Below, one piece after another: positions 7,794-16,397 of a stretch of DNA of 64,000 nucleotides. Location: the NCBI GenBank assembly GCA_903891085.1, contig CAITDJ010000030.1:1-64000 (forward strand), given 5' to 3'. This DNA comes from an uncultured Bacteroidota bacterium. GTDB lineage: Bacteria; Bacteroidota; Bacteroidia; Bacteroidales; F082. Position numbers and translations under genes: made by a program. The notes under the pieces were generated by a model that worked only from the letters and a program-made list of their open reading frames with translations, was not told where the DNA came from and ran no database searches. How positions within the stretch are numbered: the stretch's first letter is position 1; every line of letters starts with the position of its first letter.

Positions 7794-8759
7794 TTACATA
7801 AGCTTTTCAACAATACTTTTCAATGAAACTCCTTCGGCTTCAGCGGTATAATTGCGTACTAAGCGATGCCGTAAAATGGGCAGTGTCACCGCTTTTACGT
7901 CTTCAATATCAGGTGAATATCTTCCATTGATCAAGGCATTGCATTTTGCGCCGATGATAAGGTATTGCGACGCCCTGGGTCCGGCACCCCAACTGATGTA
8001 TTTATTCGACCAGTCGTGGGCAAGTGCGGTGTGAGGCCGGGTTTTTGCAACCAGGTTAACAGCATAATGATACACATTATCAGCAACGGGAACACGGCGA
8101 ACCAATTGCTGAAAATAAAGAATTTCTTCGCTGCTCATCACCTCCTTGATTTCATTTGTACGGCCTGAAGTGGTGTTTTTTACCACCGAAATTTCTTCCT
8201 CAAAAGATGGATAATCGAGCCAGAGATTAAACATGAACCGGTCGAGTTGTGCTTCGGGTAGGGGATAGGTTCCTTCCTGTTCGATCGGGTTTTGTGTTGC
8301 CAGCACAAAAAACGGTTCCTGCAACAGATGGGTTTGGCCAGCCACCGTAATAGCTTTTTCCTGCATGGCTTCCAACAAAGCGGCCTGAGTTTTGGGTGGT
8401 GTGCGGTTGATTTCGTCGGCCAGAATTATATTGGCAAAAACCGGTCCTTTGATGAATTTAAATTTGCGTGTTTCGTCGAGAATTTCTGTTCCGATGATAT
8501 CGGATGGCATCAGGTCAGGGGTAAACTGAATGCGGCTGTAGGATAATCCAAGCACTTTCCCAATCGTGTTTACCAACAAAGTCTTAGCCAGACCCGGAAC
8601 ACCCACCAGCAGCACATGGCCTTTGCAAAAAATGGAAATGAGCGTGTTTTTTACCACTTCATCCTGTCCGACGATCACCTGGGCGATCTCGGTCCGAAGG
8701 TGATTATACCTTTCTACAAGGGCATCTGCTGCCTCAACATCAGTTTTATATTGAATCAT
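7794..8759 (-). CDS. MoxR-family AAA+ ATPase
   Basis: A 321-residue AAA+ protein. Walker A is GVPGLAKT (residues 53-60), Walker B is IILADE (111-116) with the MoxR continuation INRTPPKTQAALLEAMQE, and the sensor region reads VLATQNPIEQEGTYPLPEAQLDRF. The C-terminal lid domain follows. MoxR ATPases act as chaperones that activate partner proteins, often ones with von Willebrand A domains encoded in the same operon. No such partner is seen here: the gene downstream on the minus strand is the export adaptor. In Bacteroidota this gene commonly lies behind surA-like genes, as here. Length and motifs are complete. Confidence 0.93.
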   Translation of the reverse strand: MIQYKTDVEAADALVERYNHLRTEIAQVIVGQDEVVKNTLISIFCKGHVLLVGVPGLAKTLLVNTIGKVLGLSYSRIQFTPDLMPSDIIGTEILDETRKFKFIKGPVFANIILADEINRTPPKTQAALLEAMQEKAITVAGQTHLLQEPFFVLATQNPIEQEGTYPLPEAQLDRFMFNLWLDYPSFEEEISVVKNTTSGRTNEIKEVMSSEEILYFQQLVRRVPVADNVYHYAVNLVAKTRPHTALAHDWSNKYISWGAGPRASQYLIIGAKCNALINGRYSPDIEDVKAVTLPILRHRLVRNYTAEAEGVSLKSIVEKLM

Positions 8760-8783
8760 GCTATAATGAGCTGTTTAATTTTT

Positions 8784-8811
8784 GTTACTGGATACTGGTC
8801 ACTTGTTACTG
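8784..8811. repeat. Heptanucleotide tandem array E
   Basis: Four units, GTTACTG, GATACTG, GTCACTT and GTTACTG, in the gap between the SurA-like gene and moxR. On the minus strand the units resemble those of array B (AGTAAC/AGTGAC). Confidence 0.65.
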
Positions 8812-8891
8812 GTTTTGAAAATAATTCTTTCTCCATACAATTTGTAAGCTGAAACATCATTTTCGTTTATCATGAACCAAATATCAGGTTA

Positions 8892-10244
8892 TTATTCACT
8901 TTTCCAATTGAAGTTGAAGGTGCAATCCGAATAGTCGTCATGAATACTTACATAGGCTTTCTGCGATTTGCTCCGGATCCAGTCATCAATGGCTTTCTTT
9001 TTCTTTTTATCGAGCGCCCATCCCTGCACACGGTTGTAGTCATCCTTGATATTGGCCTGATGCGGAATAGTTTTCTGTTTCAATAACAGCAAACGGTAAG
9101 CATCTTTTCCATCTTCTGTTTTCATCGGAACCGGATCGCTGATTTCGCCAACAGATAACTTTTCTATCGTGAACGAAACCTGGGGATCGAGCATATCGGC
9201 TTCAAATTTTGTGCCCCCGGAATAAGGATTCAGCAAAAAACCACCATTGGCTTTATTTGGATCTTCTGAGTAGGTTTCAACCGCTTTCTCGAAAGTGATT
9301 TTATTATTTCTGATTTTATATGCCACTGAATCAAGCTCCATTCGGGCTTTATCAAGTGCTTCGGGCGACACTTTCGCCATGAGAAGGATGTGACGCACGT
9401 TCACATAATCGCCCCGGCGACCAATTAGTTGCAGGATATGAAAACCAGCTTGTGTTTCAACAATTTCCGATACTTCGCCTTCTTTTAGTTTGAAAGCGAT
9501 TGCCTCAAATTCGGGATACAATTCACCACGGCCATAATAACCCAGTTCTCCTCCTTTTTTGGCTGATCCGGGATCTTCAGAATACAATACAGCCAGTGTT
9601 GAGAATCGTTCACCGGCAAGGATTCGCTTCCTCAGATCGAATAAGCGTTCTTTTACTGCCAGTTTTTCATCGATGCTGATGGGTGGATTTTTTATAATCT
9701 GGGCAATTTCATATTCAATATTCACCATTGGAATGCTGTCTTTTGGAAGCTCTTTCAGGTATGATTTAATTTCGGATGGTGTAACTTCCACCTTCTCCAT
9801 GATATTATTCTGCACCTGTTCACCGAGTAACTGATCCTTAACTAGTCGGCGTAATTCCGACTTTATCTCAACAATCGATTTATTGTAATAGGCTTCCAGT
9901 TTTTCCTGTGATCCCAGCTCACCAACGAAATAGCGCAGGCGGCGTTCCATTTCCTGTTCAACCTGTTCATCAGTCACCGTAATACTATCAAGCTCAGCCT
10001 GATTCAGCAACAGTTTCTGAAAAAGCAAATCCTCGAGGATGGTGCAATGGATTGTTTTGGCACTTCCCGAAATGCCGCGTTGCAGACGATACTGAATGTA
10101 TTGGTTCTCGATGTCGGATTGCAGGATAATATTTTTCCCCACCACAGCTACCACCTGATCGATAACCTGACTATGCACCGGTGTCACGAAAGCCATTAAT
10201 ACGCCCAGTAAAAACAACCAATTCTTAAAAAATTTCTTTACCAT
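8892..10244 (-). CDS. SurA-like periplasmic peptidyl-prolyl isomerase/chaperone
   Basis: A 450-residue secreted protein. The start at 10244 gives MVKKFFKNWLFLLGVLMAFV...VHSQ, a clean signal peptide; a TTG five codons upstream is possible but not needed. The N-terminal chaperone part begins VIDQVVAVVGKNIILQSDIE, typical of SurA. Two parvulin (PpiC) domains follow: around residues 170-270 (FSTLAVLYSEDPGSAKKGGELGYYGRG) and around 280-375 (VNVRHILLMAKVSPEALDKA). SurA escorts outer-membrane proteins through the periplasm. It is the third of three consecutive related genes reading away from guaB, and probably belongs to one transcription unit with them. Confidence 0.9.
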   Translation of the reverse strand: MVKKFFKNWLFLLGVLMAFVTPVHSQVIDQVVAVVGKNIILQSDIENQYIQYRLQRGISGSAKTIHCTILEDLLFQKLLLNQAELDSITVTDEQVEQEMERRLRYFVGELGSQEKLEAYYNKSIVEIKSELRRLVKDQLLGEQVQNNIMEKVEVTPSEIKSYLKELPKDSIPMVNIEYEIAQIIKNPPISIDEKLAVKERLFDLRKRILAGERFSTLAVLYSEDPGSAKKGGELGYYGRGELYPEFEAIAFKLKEGEVSEIVETQAGFHILQLIGRRGDYVNVRHILLMAKVSPEALDKARMELDSVAYKIRNNKITFEKAVETYSEDPNKANGGFLLNPYSGGTKFEADMLDPQVSFTIEKLSVGEISDPVPMKTEDGKDAYRLLLLKQKTIPHQANIKDDYNRVQGWALDKKKKKAIDDWIRSKSQKAYVSIHDDYSDCTFNFNWKSE

Positions 10245-10311
10245 TATATTCAATATCAATTATTTACAATTTATCGATAAGATGATTGGAACCGAAGTGA
10301 TGCCAAACATT

Positions 10312-11160
10312 TTATTTTACGTTATATATTTTGAAAGTATTTTCTTTCACCGCTTTATCATATATATCCTGATGCATCTTTGATATCAGTTCACGTTTCC
10401 GTTTGTTAATGATGATGTTCGTGATATTTTCAATTTCCATATCGAGTGGTGATAAACTTTCGGCAATAATAAAATCCTGGATAAGAATCAGATAGCTGAA
10501 TGGTTTGTCATCGAATTCGATGAAACGATTATCTTTCAGAAAAACTTCCTGATTGTAGGTTTTAATTGGAACCTGAGTCAGTAAATCATCAAAGCGAATC
10601 CAGTTATTGTAACCGTTGTAGTAAGACAAGGCATATCTGCCGGCTTCGTTTTCGAGTGAATCGCTGCTGAAACGGCGCGTATTGAGCAGGCTGCGAAACA
10701 ATTTCTTGCGATTTGAATCGATAGGCAGCACCACATACACCGCTTTCACAACATTGTATTTCAACTCAAAATCAGCACGATACTGGTTGTAATAGTTCTT
10801 AATCTCAGTTTCTGAAACAACAGTATCAAGTTTTTGCCTTATTAACTCACTTTCATACGCATAGGTAATCAATGAATTCCGGTAATCTTCGAGTTTTTGC
10901 TCAAAGTCCATCTGTTCGGGCAGCAAATTATACTCTGCCTGATGAATAATCAGGTTTTTCCGAATCCAGCTGTCAATAAATCCCTGAACAATGGTTGTAC
11001 TGTCATTTTTACTGGTCCCTTTGGGAACAAGATCGTTTAAATCGGATGCAAACAGTTCGTAATCATATACTTTGGCAATGATTATGTCATCACTGTTATG
11101 TCTCGATTTGCAAGACGCCAAGCCCAACACACAGAAAAGTAACAGCAGTTTTCCGGACAT
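10312..11160 (-). CDS. SurA-related lipoprotein without isomerase domain
   Basis: A 282-residue lipoprotein: the signal sequence ends LLFCVLGLASCKSRH, with a lipobox LASC. The following IIIAKVYDYELFASDLNDLV resembles the N-terminal SurA segment (the 'VAkVgdyeit' strand-helix), and FIDSWIRKNLIIHQAEYNL matches the helix pattern of SurA-N domains. I see no parvulin motif (no 'GGdLG' or 'HILl' signatures), so it is probably a chaperone-like module that has lost or never had isomerase activity. It lies three bases behind the upstream two-parvulin gene and 67 bases before the SurA gene. This three-gene order beside guaB is common in Bacteroidota. Confidence 0.75.
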   Translation of the reverse strand: MSGKLLLLFCVLGLASCKSRHNSDDIIIAKVYDYELFASDLNDLVPKGTSKNDSTTIVQGFIDSWIRKNLIIHQAEYNLLPEQMDFEQKLEDYRNSLITYAYESELIRQKLDTVVSETEIKNYYNQYRADFELKYNVVKAVYVVLPIDSNRKKLFRSLLNTRRFSSDSLENEAGRYALSYYNGYNNWIRFDDLLTQVPIKTYNQEVFLKDNRFIEFDDKPFSYLILIQDFIIAESLSPLDMEIENITNIIINKRKRELISKMHQDIYDKAVKENTFKIYNVK

Positions 11161-11163
11161 TAT

Positions 11164-13182
11164 TTAGTATTTCGCTTTAACTTTTTCCAGCACATCTTTA
11201 TTGATTGTAACCGGATATTTTACCCTGAGTTCTTCAATCCATTGTTTTTCGAGATAGGTTTGGTAATCCGAAGTAATGATTCCTTTGGCTTCACTCAGGG
11301 CTTTTTCCTGTTGTGGAAGAATGGCCTTAACCTTAACAAAAACAATGTTTTTATCGACACTTGAGTTTAGTTCGCCCGACAAACCCGGCTTCCATTCGAT
11401 CATGTCCACAAAATTATTATCACCTTTTTCGAATTTTCCGGGTTGAATTTTTACGGAAATGATGCTGTCGGTTCGAAATTTATCAACGATAGCAACATCA
11501 TCGTTCAGTTCGGCCAGGATAGCCTGCACCTTTGAAACATCTTCTGGTTTTGAGATGGTGTAGACGGTGGCTTCGGCGCGTTCGCCCCAGATATAATTCG
11601 CTTTGTTGGCCTGATGAAAAGTTGCCAGTCCACTTGTATCTTTCACAGCCTTTGACCATACTTTCTGGTCTGTAAGGTCGAACAATAGTATTCCGTCACG
11701 ATATTCCTGCATCAGGCTTGCAAATTCAGGGTATTTCTTTTCCAGTTTTGAGTCTTCATAAGCAAGGCAACTTTCAGTTACATAACCGGTAAAGAGTTTA
11801 TGTGCATACATTTCAGGAGAAATATTTTCCTGTTTTGATTGGTTTTTAGCGATATATGCCGAAAACTGTCCATCCGTATAATTGTTATCTCCCAACGAAA
11901 ACAAGGTATTTGTTGATGATTGCACCGCTGTGGCATTGAATTTACCTTCAGTCAATGTGGTATCAAATAAGGCAACGAAAGTGGTTAAGTTTACTTTGTT
12001 TTCTTTATATTTTGCTTCTTTTTTAATTTTTGTGATCACAGCTTCTTCGCTCTTTTTTGACCTGGCATCCTTGGCCAGACGCTCTTTCAGTTTATCTTTT
12101 TCCAATTCGAATGTGCCTGGTTTTTCAATACTAATCAGTTTGATGATATGAAAACCGTACATGGTTTGAACCGGAGATGAAACCTGACCAACCTGCAGGG
12201 TTTTTACAACTTCCACAAATTCAGGAACGATCCGGCTTGAAGTGAATTTGCTGAGTTTCCCTTCGCGTGTTGCCGAACCCCTGTCTTCTGAAAACTGGCG
12301 CACTGCTTCTTCGAATGTCATGCCTTCCTCAATTTTCTTGTGGATATTGTTAATTTTTTCGCTTCTTTCGGCAATGGCAGCACTATCCGAACCCGGATTT
12401 AAAGCAACGTAGATGTGAGCCACCTCGATGGTCCCGACAGCATCGCTTTTTGCAACAACCTTGATGATGTGATACCCAAAATCGGTACGGATGATCTGTG
12501 AAATCTCACCATCAGGCGTATTGTAGGCCCCGTTTTCAAATGGATAAACCATGTCAAACACTGAGAAGAAACCCAGATCGCCTTTGTTACCCGGACGGAA
12601 AGGACTTTGATTTGGCACTGCTTCACGGTCGCGTGCCGATGGATCGTCTGATGCTTCCATGGCTACTTTGCCGAAATCTTCACCGTTCACTATTCTTGCC
12701 CTTAATGCTGCTATTTTGTTATACGCTGCCAAGGTGTCTTTTGGCACTGCATCTTTGTTGACTTTGATAAGAATATGGCTGGCGCGCACATCTCTCAATT
12801 TGCGGTTATATGCCTCCATAAGAAGTTCTTCACTTACCTTATCATCTGTGAAATAGGGTTTGGCCAACTGTTCCCGATAGCCATTCAGTTCTTTCTGGAA
12901 GGCCTTGGATGTATCCATTTTGAGATGCTCAGCTTCAAGTACCTTTAAACGGAAATTGGAGTACAGATCAACATATTCTTCAAATGATTTTTTATCGATC
13001 ATTTCGTTGTTTACATTGTTTTTCTTGTAAACATCGGTCAGTTCCTTTACGGTAACTTGTTCATTTCCAACGGTTAAAAGTACTTTTTTATCAAGCCGCT
13101 TTTGTGCACTCGCCTCAACAACTGTAAACAGTAAAACCATTATCCAAATTAATCGTGCAATTCTATTCATATCAACATTCAT
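11164..13182 (-). CDS. PpiC/SurA-type peptidyl-prolyl isomerase with two parvulin domains
   Basis: A 672-residue periplasmic protein. Two in-frame ATGs (13182 and 13170) precede the signal peptide RIARLIWIMVLLFTVVEASAQ; the first is used here. After an N-terminal chaperone segment (VLLTVGNEQVTVKELTDVYK), two parvulin domains are visible: one with VRASHILIKVNKDA and GNKGDLGFFSVFDMVYPFE, the second with VAHIYVALNPGSD and SRIVPEFVEVVKTLQVGQVS. The C-terminal 300 residues have no recognised catalytic domain and may form the rest of the chaperone cradle. It heads the three-gene chaperone cluster, and array F lies in the gap before guaB. Confidence 0.88.
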   Translation of the reverse strand: MNVDMNRIARLIWIMVLLFTVVEASAQKRLDKKVLLTVGNEQVTVKELTDVYKKNNVNNEMIDKKSFEEYVDLYSNFRLKVLEAEHLKMDTSKAFQKELNGYREQLAKPYFTDDKVSEELLMEAYNRKLRDVRASHILIKVNKDAVPKDTLAAYNKIAALRARIVNGEDFGKVAMEASDDPSARDREAVPNQSPFRPGNKGDLGFFSVFDMVYPFENGAYNTPDGEISQIIRTDFGYHIIKVVAKSDAVGTIEVAHIYVALNPGSDSAAIAERSEKINNIHKKIEEGMTFEEAVRQFSEDRGSATREGKLSKFTSSRIVPEFVEVVKTLQVGQVSSPVQTMYGFHIIKLISIEKPGTFELEKDKLKERLAKDARSKKSEEAVITKIKKEAKYKENKVNLTTFVALFDTTLTEGKFNATAVQSSTNTLFSLGDNNYTDGQFSAYIAKNQSKQENISPEMYAHKLFTGYVTESCLAYEDSKLEKKYPEFASLMQEYRDGILLFDLTDQKVWSKAVKDTSGLATFHQANKANYIWGERAEATVYTISKPEDVSKVQAILAELNDDVAIVDKFRTDSIISVKIQPGKFEKGDNNFVDMIEWKPGLSGELNSSVDKNIVFVKVKAILPQQEKALSEAKGIITSDYQTYLEKQWIEELRVKYPVTINKDVLEKVKAKY

Positions 13183-13286
13183 TTTGTTAAATTATTCAAT
13201 AAATTATTTTATATCTAATTGAAAAACAATATTATAAAATGTACTCTGATTGTTTTATACTTAATTTCACTAAAACATATTCTTTA

Positions 13287-13313
13287 TACTTTCAACTTTA
13301 TACTTTCAACTTA
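13287..13313. repeat. Heptanucleotide tandem array F
   Basis: TACTTTC, AACTTTA, TACTTTC, AACTTA: a nearly exact 14-bp duplication built from 7-bp units. It abuts the guaB stop codon at 13314. Confidence 0.7.
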
Positions 13314-14789
13314 CTAATTCCCCCTGCTGTAATTGGGCGCCTCGCGGGTTATGGTGATATCATTTGGATGACTTTCATGTACACCGGCAGCAGATATTTT
13401 TATAAACCTGGCCTTTTGCAGATCAGCGATGGTGGCTGAACCGGTGTAACCCATGCCAGCACGTAAACCGCCGTTAAGCTGATGAATCACTTCCGAAAGC
13501 GTTCCTTTATAAGGGACACGCCCAACAATTCCTTCAGGAACAAGCTTGGTTACATCATCTTCTGCATCCTGAAAATAGCGGTCTTTCGAGCCTTCCTGCA
13601 TGGCTTCTACTGAACCCATGCCACGATAGGTTTTAAATTTCCTACCTTCGAAAATAATGGTTTCACCAGGCGCCTCTTCCACACCGGCAAACAGTGATCC
13701 GGCCATGATGGTTGATGCTCCGGCGGCGAGTGCTTTAACGATATCGCCGGTAAAACGGATGCCTCCGTCAGCGATTACAGGTATTCCGGTTCCCTTTAAT
13801 GCCTGAGCAACATCATACACTGCGGTAAGCTGAGGCACGCCAACCCCTGCAATTATGCGGGTAGTACAGATTGAACCCGGCCCAATGCCTACTTTAATTC
13901 CATCGGCACCTGCGGCAATCAGATCTATAGCAGCCTCAGCAGTAGCAATATTTCCAATGACAAGGTCGATATTCGGATAAAGTGATTTTATTTTTTTTGA
14001 CATCTCGATAACACCCATTGAATGGCCATGGGCCGTGTCGACAACAATAGCATCGACGCCTTCATTTACCAATGCTTCCACTCTTTCGAGCGTGTTTGAG
14101 GTGATGCCAACGGCTGCAGCAACTCTCAACCGTCCACGTTCGTCTTTACAGGCGTCCGGACGTTCTTTTATCTTGATAATATCCTTATAAGTGATAAGTC
14201 CGATGAGCCTGTAGTTTTTATCCACAACAGGCAGTTTCTCAATTTTATATTCCTGTAGTATGTCAGCAGCTTTCTCAAAATCGGTGAATTCGGTGGTTGT
14301 AATCAGGTTATCTTTGGTCATCACCTCGAGGATAGGCCGGTTCAGTTTTTTCTCGAATCGCAGGTCGCGGTTCGTAACAATTCCTACCAAACGATTGTCT
14401 TTGTCAATGACAGGGATTCCACCAATGTGAAACTCACGCATGATTTTCACGGCATCAATCACTTTTGCATCAACATTCACGGTGATCGGATCGATAATCA
14501 TACCGTTTTCAGCACGTTTCACCTTTCGGACTTCAGCAGCCTGCTTGGCGATCGACATGTTTTTATGCAACACACCAATTCCTCCGACCTGTGCCATGGC
14601 GATCGCCATAATTGCATCGGTAACGGTATCCATCGCAGCTGAAACAATTGGAATATGAAGTTGGATGTTGCGTGAAAACTGCGTATGCAAACTTACCTCA
14701 CGCGGCAACACTGCACTTTTTGCGGGTACAAGTAACACATCGTCGTAAGTTAATCCTTCGCCAACGAATTTATCTGAATCAAATGACAT
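13314..14789 (-). CDS. guaB: Inosine-5'-monophosphate dehydrogenase
   Basis: A 491-residue enzyme that oxidises IMP to XMP with NAD+, the committed step of guanine nucleotide synthesis. The catalytic cysteine is C308 in [15 protein letters not shown]. Two CBS domains occupy about residues 95-210, inserted in the TIM barrel as in all bacterial IMPDHs. The IMP-binding loop [21 protein letters not shown] and the flap RYFQ are present. The N-terminal [14 protein letters not shown] is the family signature and fixes the start. A -7 box lies 20 bases upstream. The chaperone cluster follows on the same strand after 131 bases. Confidence 0.97.
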   Translation of the reverse strand: MSFDSDKFVGEGLTYDDVLLVPAKSAVLPREVSLHTQFSRNIQLHIPIVSAAMDTVTDAIMAIAMAQVGGIGVLHKNMSIAKQAAEVRKVKRAENGMIIDPITVNVDAKVIDAVKIMREFHIGGIPVIDKDNRLVGIVTNRDLRFEKKLNRPILEVMTKDNLITTTEFTDFEKAADILQEYKIEKLPVVDKNYRLIGLITYKDIIKIKERPDACKDERGRLRVAAAVGITSNTLERVEALVNEGVDAIVVDTAHGHSMGVIEMSKKIKSLYPNIDLVIGNIATAEAAIDLIAAGADGIKVGIGPGSICTTRIIAGVGVPQLTAVYDVAQALKGTGIPVIADGGIRFTGDIVKALAAGASTIMAGSLFAGVEEAPGETIIFEGRKFKTYRGMGSVEAMQEGSKDRYFQDAEDDVTKLVPEGIVGRVPYKGTLSEVIHQLNGGLRAGMGYTGSATIADLQKARFIKISAAGVHESHPNDITITREAPNYSRGN

Positions 14790-14808
14790 GTAAATAATGT
14801 TTGGTGTG

Positions 14809-14816
14809 CAAATGTA
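14809..14816 (-). promoter_or_regulatory. -7 promoter box of guaB
   Basis: Minus strand TACATTTG, a match to TAnnTTTG, 20 bases upstream of the guaB start; the 5' leader would be very short. Confidence 0.5.
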
Positions 14817-15109
14817 TTAAATTTCATCGTACGTTTTTCACGCATACCATGTCATCGGAAACTCCTACTGCCATGGAAAACGAGGATCAGTCATAAAAAT
14901 TGCCAGAGTGAATATTTATTCTTGATAACTGTAAGAATAACAATTAATTAGAATGAAGAAAATTTTAAATTTCTGGACCATTACGGAACCACGAATTGTC
15001 CAGGGATAAAATTCATTGAAGATTAAACTTTTTTTTTAACAATTTTTATAAATCAAATCGTAAAACATTTGCCGTGAACGGCTTGAAATCACGTGCGATT
15101 CAAGAATGC
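14817..15109. other. Intergenic region, no gene seen
   Basis: AT-rich gap between guaB and the metallophosphoesterase gene. Near its end (15084-15106) an imperfect hairpin pairs CTTGAAATC with GATTCAAG; it has no T-run on either side and I assign no role to it. Confidence 0.5.
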
Positions 15110-16270
15110 TTACTTATTGAAATTCAAGGTGATTGTGACAACTTCCGGGCGGTTTCCAATACGAACAGGTGGCCCCCAGCTGCCGATACCACTCGAAACG
15201 TACACATGCGTTTCATCGAACTGTTTATGACCCCAGCTTAGCTGATAAACAGCTTTGGTAATATAACTCAATGGCCACATCTGACCATGGTGGGTGTGGC
15301 CCGATAACATCAAATCAACCTTATTATTCACCGCTTCATTGATTGCAGCGGGTTGGTGATCGAGCATGATTACTGTACTCTTTTCTTTTTTTGATGCGAT
15401 AATTTCTTTAAGTGGTTTTCGGATTTTGCCACCAAAACGATTGCCTTGAATATCTTCTCTGCCGGCAACATATACATTATCAAATAGTTCAATCATAGTA
15501 TCGCGTAACATCCTGATGCCATGATCTTCCAGGTATTTAACTGCCGGTTCGACTCCTCCTATAAATTCATGGTTGCCAGTAATTCCGTATACACCCAGTG
15601 GCGCCTGCAACTGGCTTAGTGTAGCACCCAGATTTTCCCGTATTACCGGGGCCAGGTCTTCATCAACAATGTCACCAGCAAGCAGAATCAGGTCAGGTTT
15701 AGTTTCATTAATTTGTCTGACAATGCGCCTGATACGGTTTTTACTGACGATTGTCCCAAGGTGAATATCCGATACGACTGTTATTCTAAGTTCTTTTCGG
15801 CTGGTAACTTTATCTTTCAGATCAATTTCTAAGGCATGATTTCGCGGAAACAGCGCATTTATATGACCAAAAGCGATCAACAGAAACACAAATCCGGCAA
15901 TTCCAACCGTAATGATCCATGGTTTATGAATGATTGAATTCGATACTATTCTTTCAAAGAAAGGAAAGAAATAATTGACGAGTCTGAGTATATCTATTGA
16001 AACCACGATCAAAAACAAATAAAGCATGGCTGCAAGCCAGAACGATCCGGTCCAGGTGAAAAAATCGCTCAAAGCACTCAGGTAATATCTTTCGAGCACC
16101 CGCCCGATAATATAAGAAAGTGCCAGAAACCAAAAGCCTATAATGTAGCTTGTTCTGAGGGGATTTCCCGGTTCAAAAGTGCGTAAACCACGTGAAAAAA
16201 TATAGGAGTTTACCAGCAGATGAATCGCAATAACAATCCCGAAAAAAATAATGAATTGAATAGCACGCAT
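15110..16270 (-). CDS. Membrane-anchored metallophosphoesterase
   Basis: A 386-residue protein with several N-terminal membrane helices (about residues 3-25, 42-58, 75-95 and 118-137) and a C-terminal calcineurin-like phosphoesterase domain. Metal ligands are visible: D168-I-H170 (VVSDIHLG), GD at 199-200 (LLAGDIVDEDL), GNHE at 232-235, and the GHTHHGQMWP motif near the end. The arrangement matches the YkuE/YaeI type, membrane-bound phosphohydrolases whose substrates include lipid-linked phosphates in some members; the substrate here is unknown. It stands alone on the minus strand between valS and guaB. Confidence 0.88.
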   Translation of the reverse strand: MRAIQFIIFFGIVIAIHLLVNSYIFSRGLRTFEPGNPLRTSYIIGFWFLALSYIIGRVLERYYLSALSDFFTWTGSFWLAAMLYLFLIVVSIDILRLVNYFFPFFERIVSNSIIHKPWIITVGIAGFVFLLIAFGHINALFPRNHALEIDLKDKVTSRKELRITVVSDIHLGTIVSKNRIRRIVRQINETKPDLILLAGDIVDEDLAPVIRENLGATLSQLQAPLGVYGITGNHEFIGGVEPAVKYLEDHGIRMLRDTMIELFDNVYVAGREDIQGNRFGGKIRKPLKEIIASKKEKSTVIMLDHQPAAINEAVNNKVDLMLSGHTHHGQMWPLSYITKAVYQLSWGHKQFDETHVYVSSGIGSWGPPVRIGNRPEVVTITLNFNK

Positions 16271-16397
16271 AACGGAATATGTTTTTTGAAAACTAAAATG
16301 AAGTAGTTTACCTTAAACAGTTGTAGTATAGAATTGTTGCAGGTAAATCAGTAAATAGATGTCATATACGTGTCATCAATTTCCAAACAATCAATTA

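Noticed and set aside
15084-15106. CACGTG-centred hairpin considered as a parS site
   Set aside because: Flanks do not match the parS consensus TGTTTCACGTGAAACA; only the central CACGTG fits. Other CACGTGAA copies (near 16190 and 23470) lie inside genes and match only one arm.
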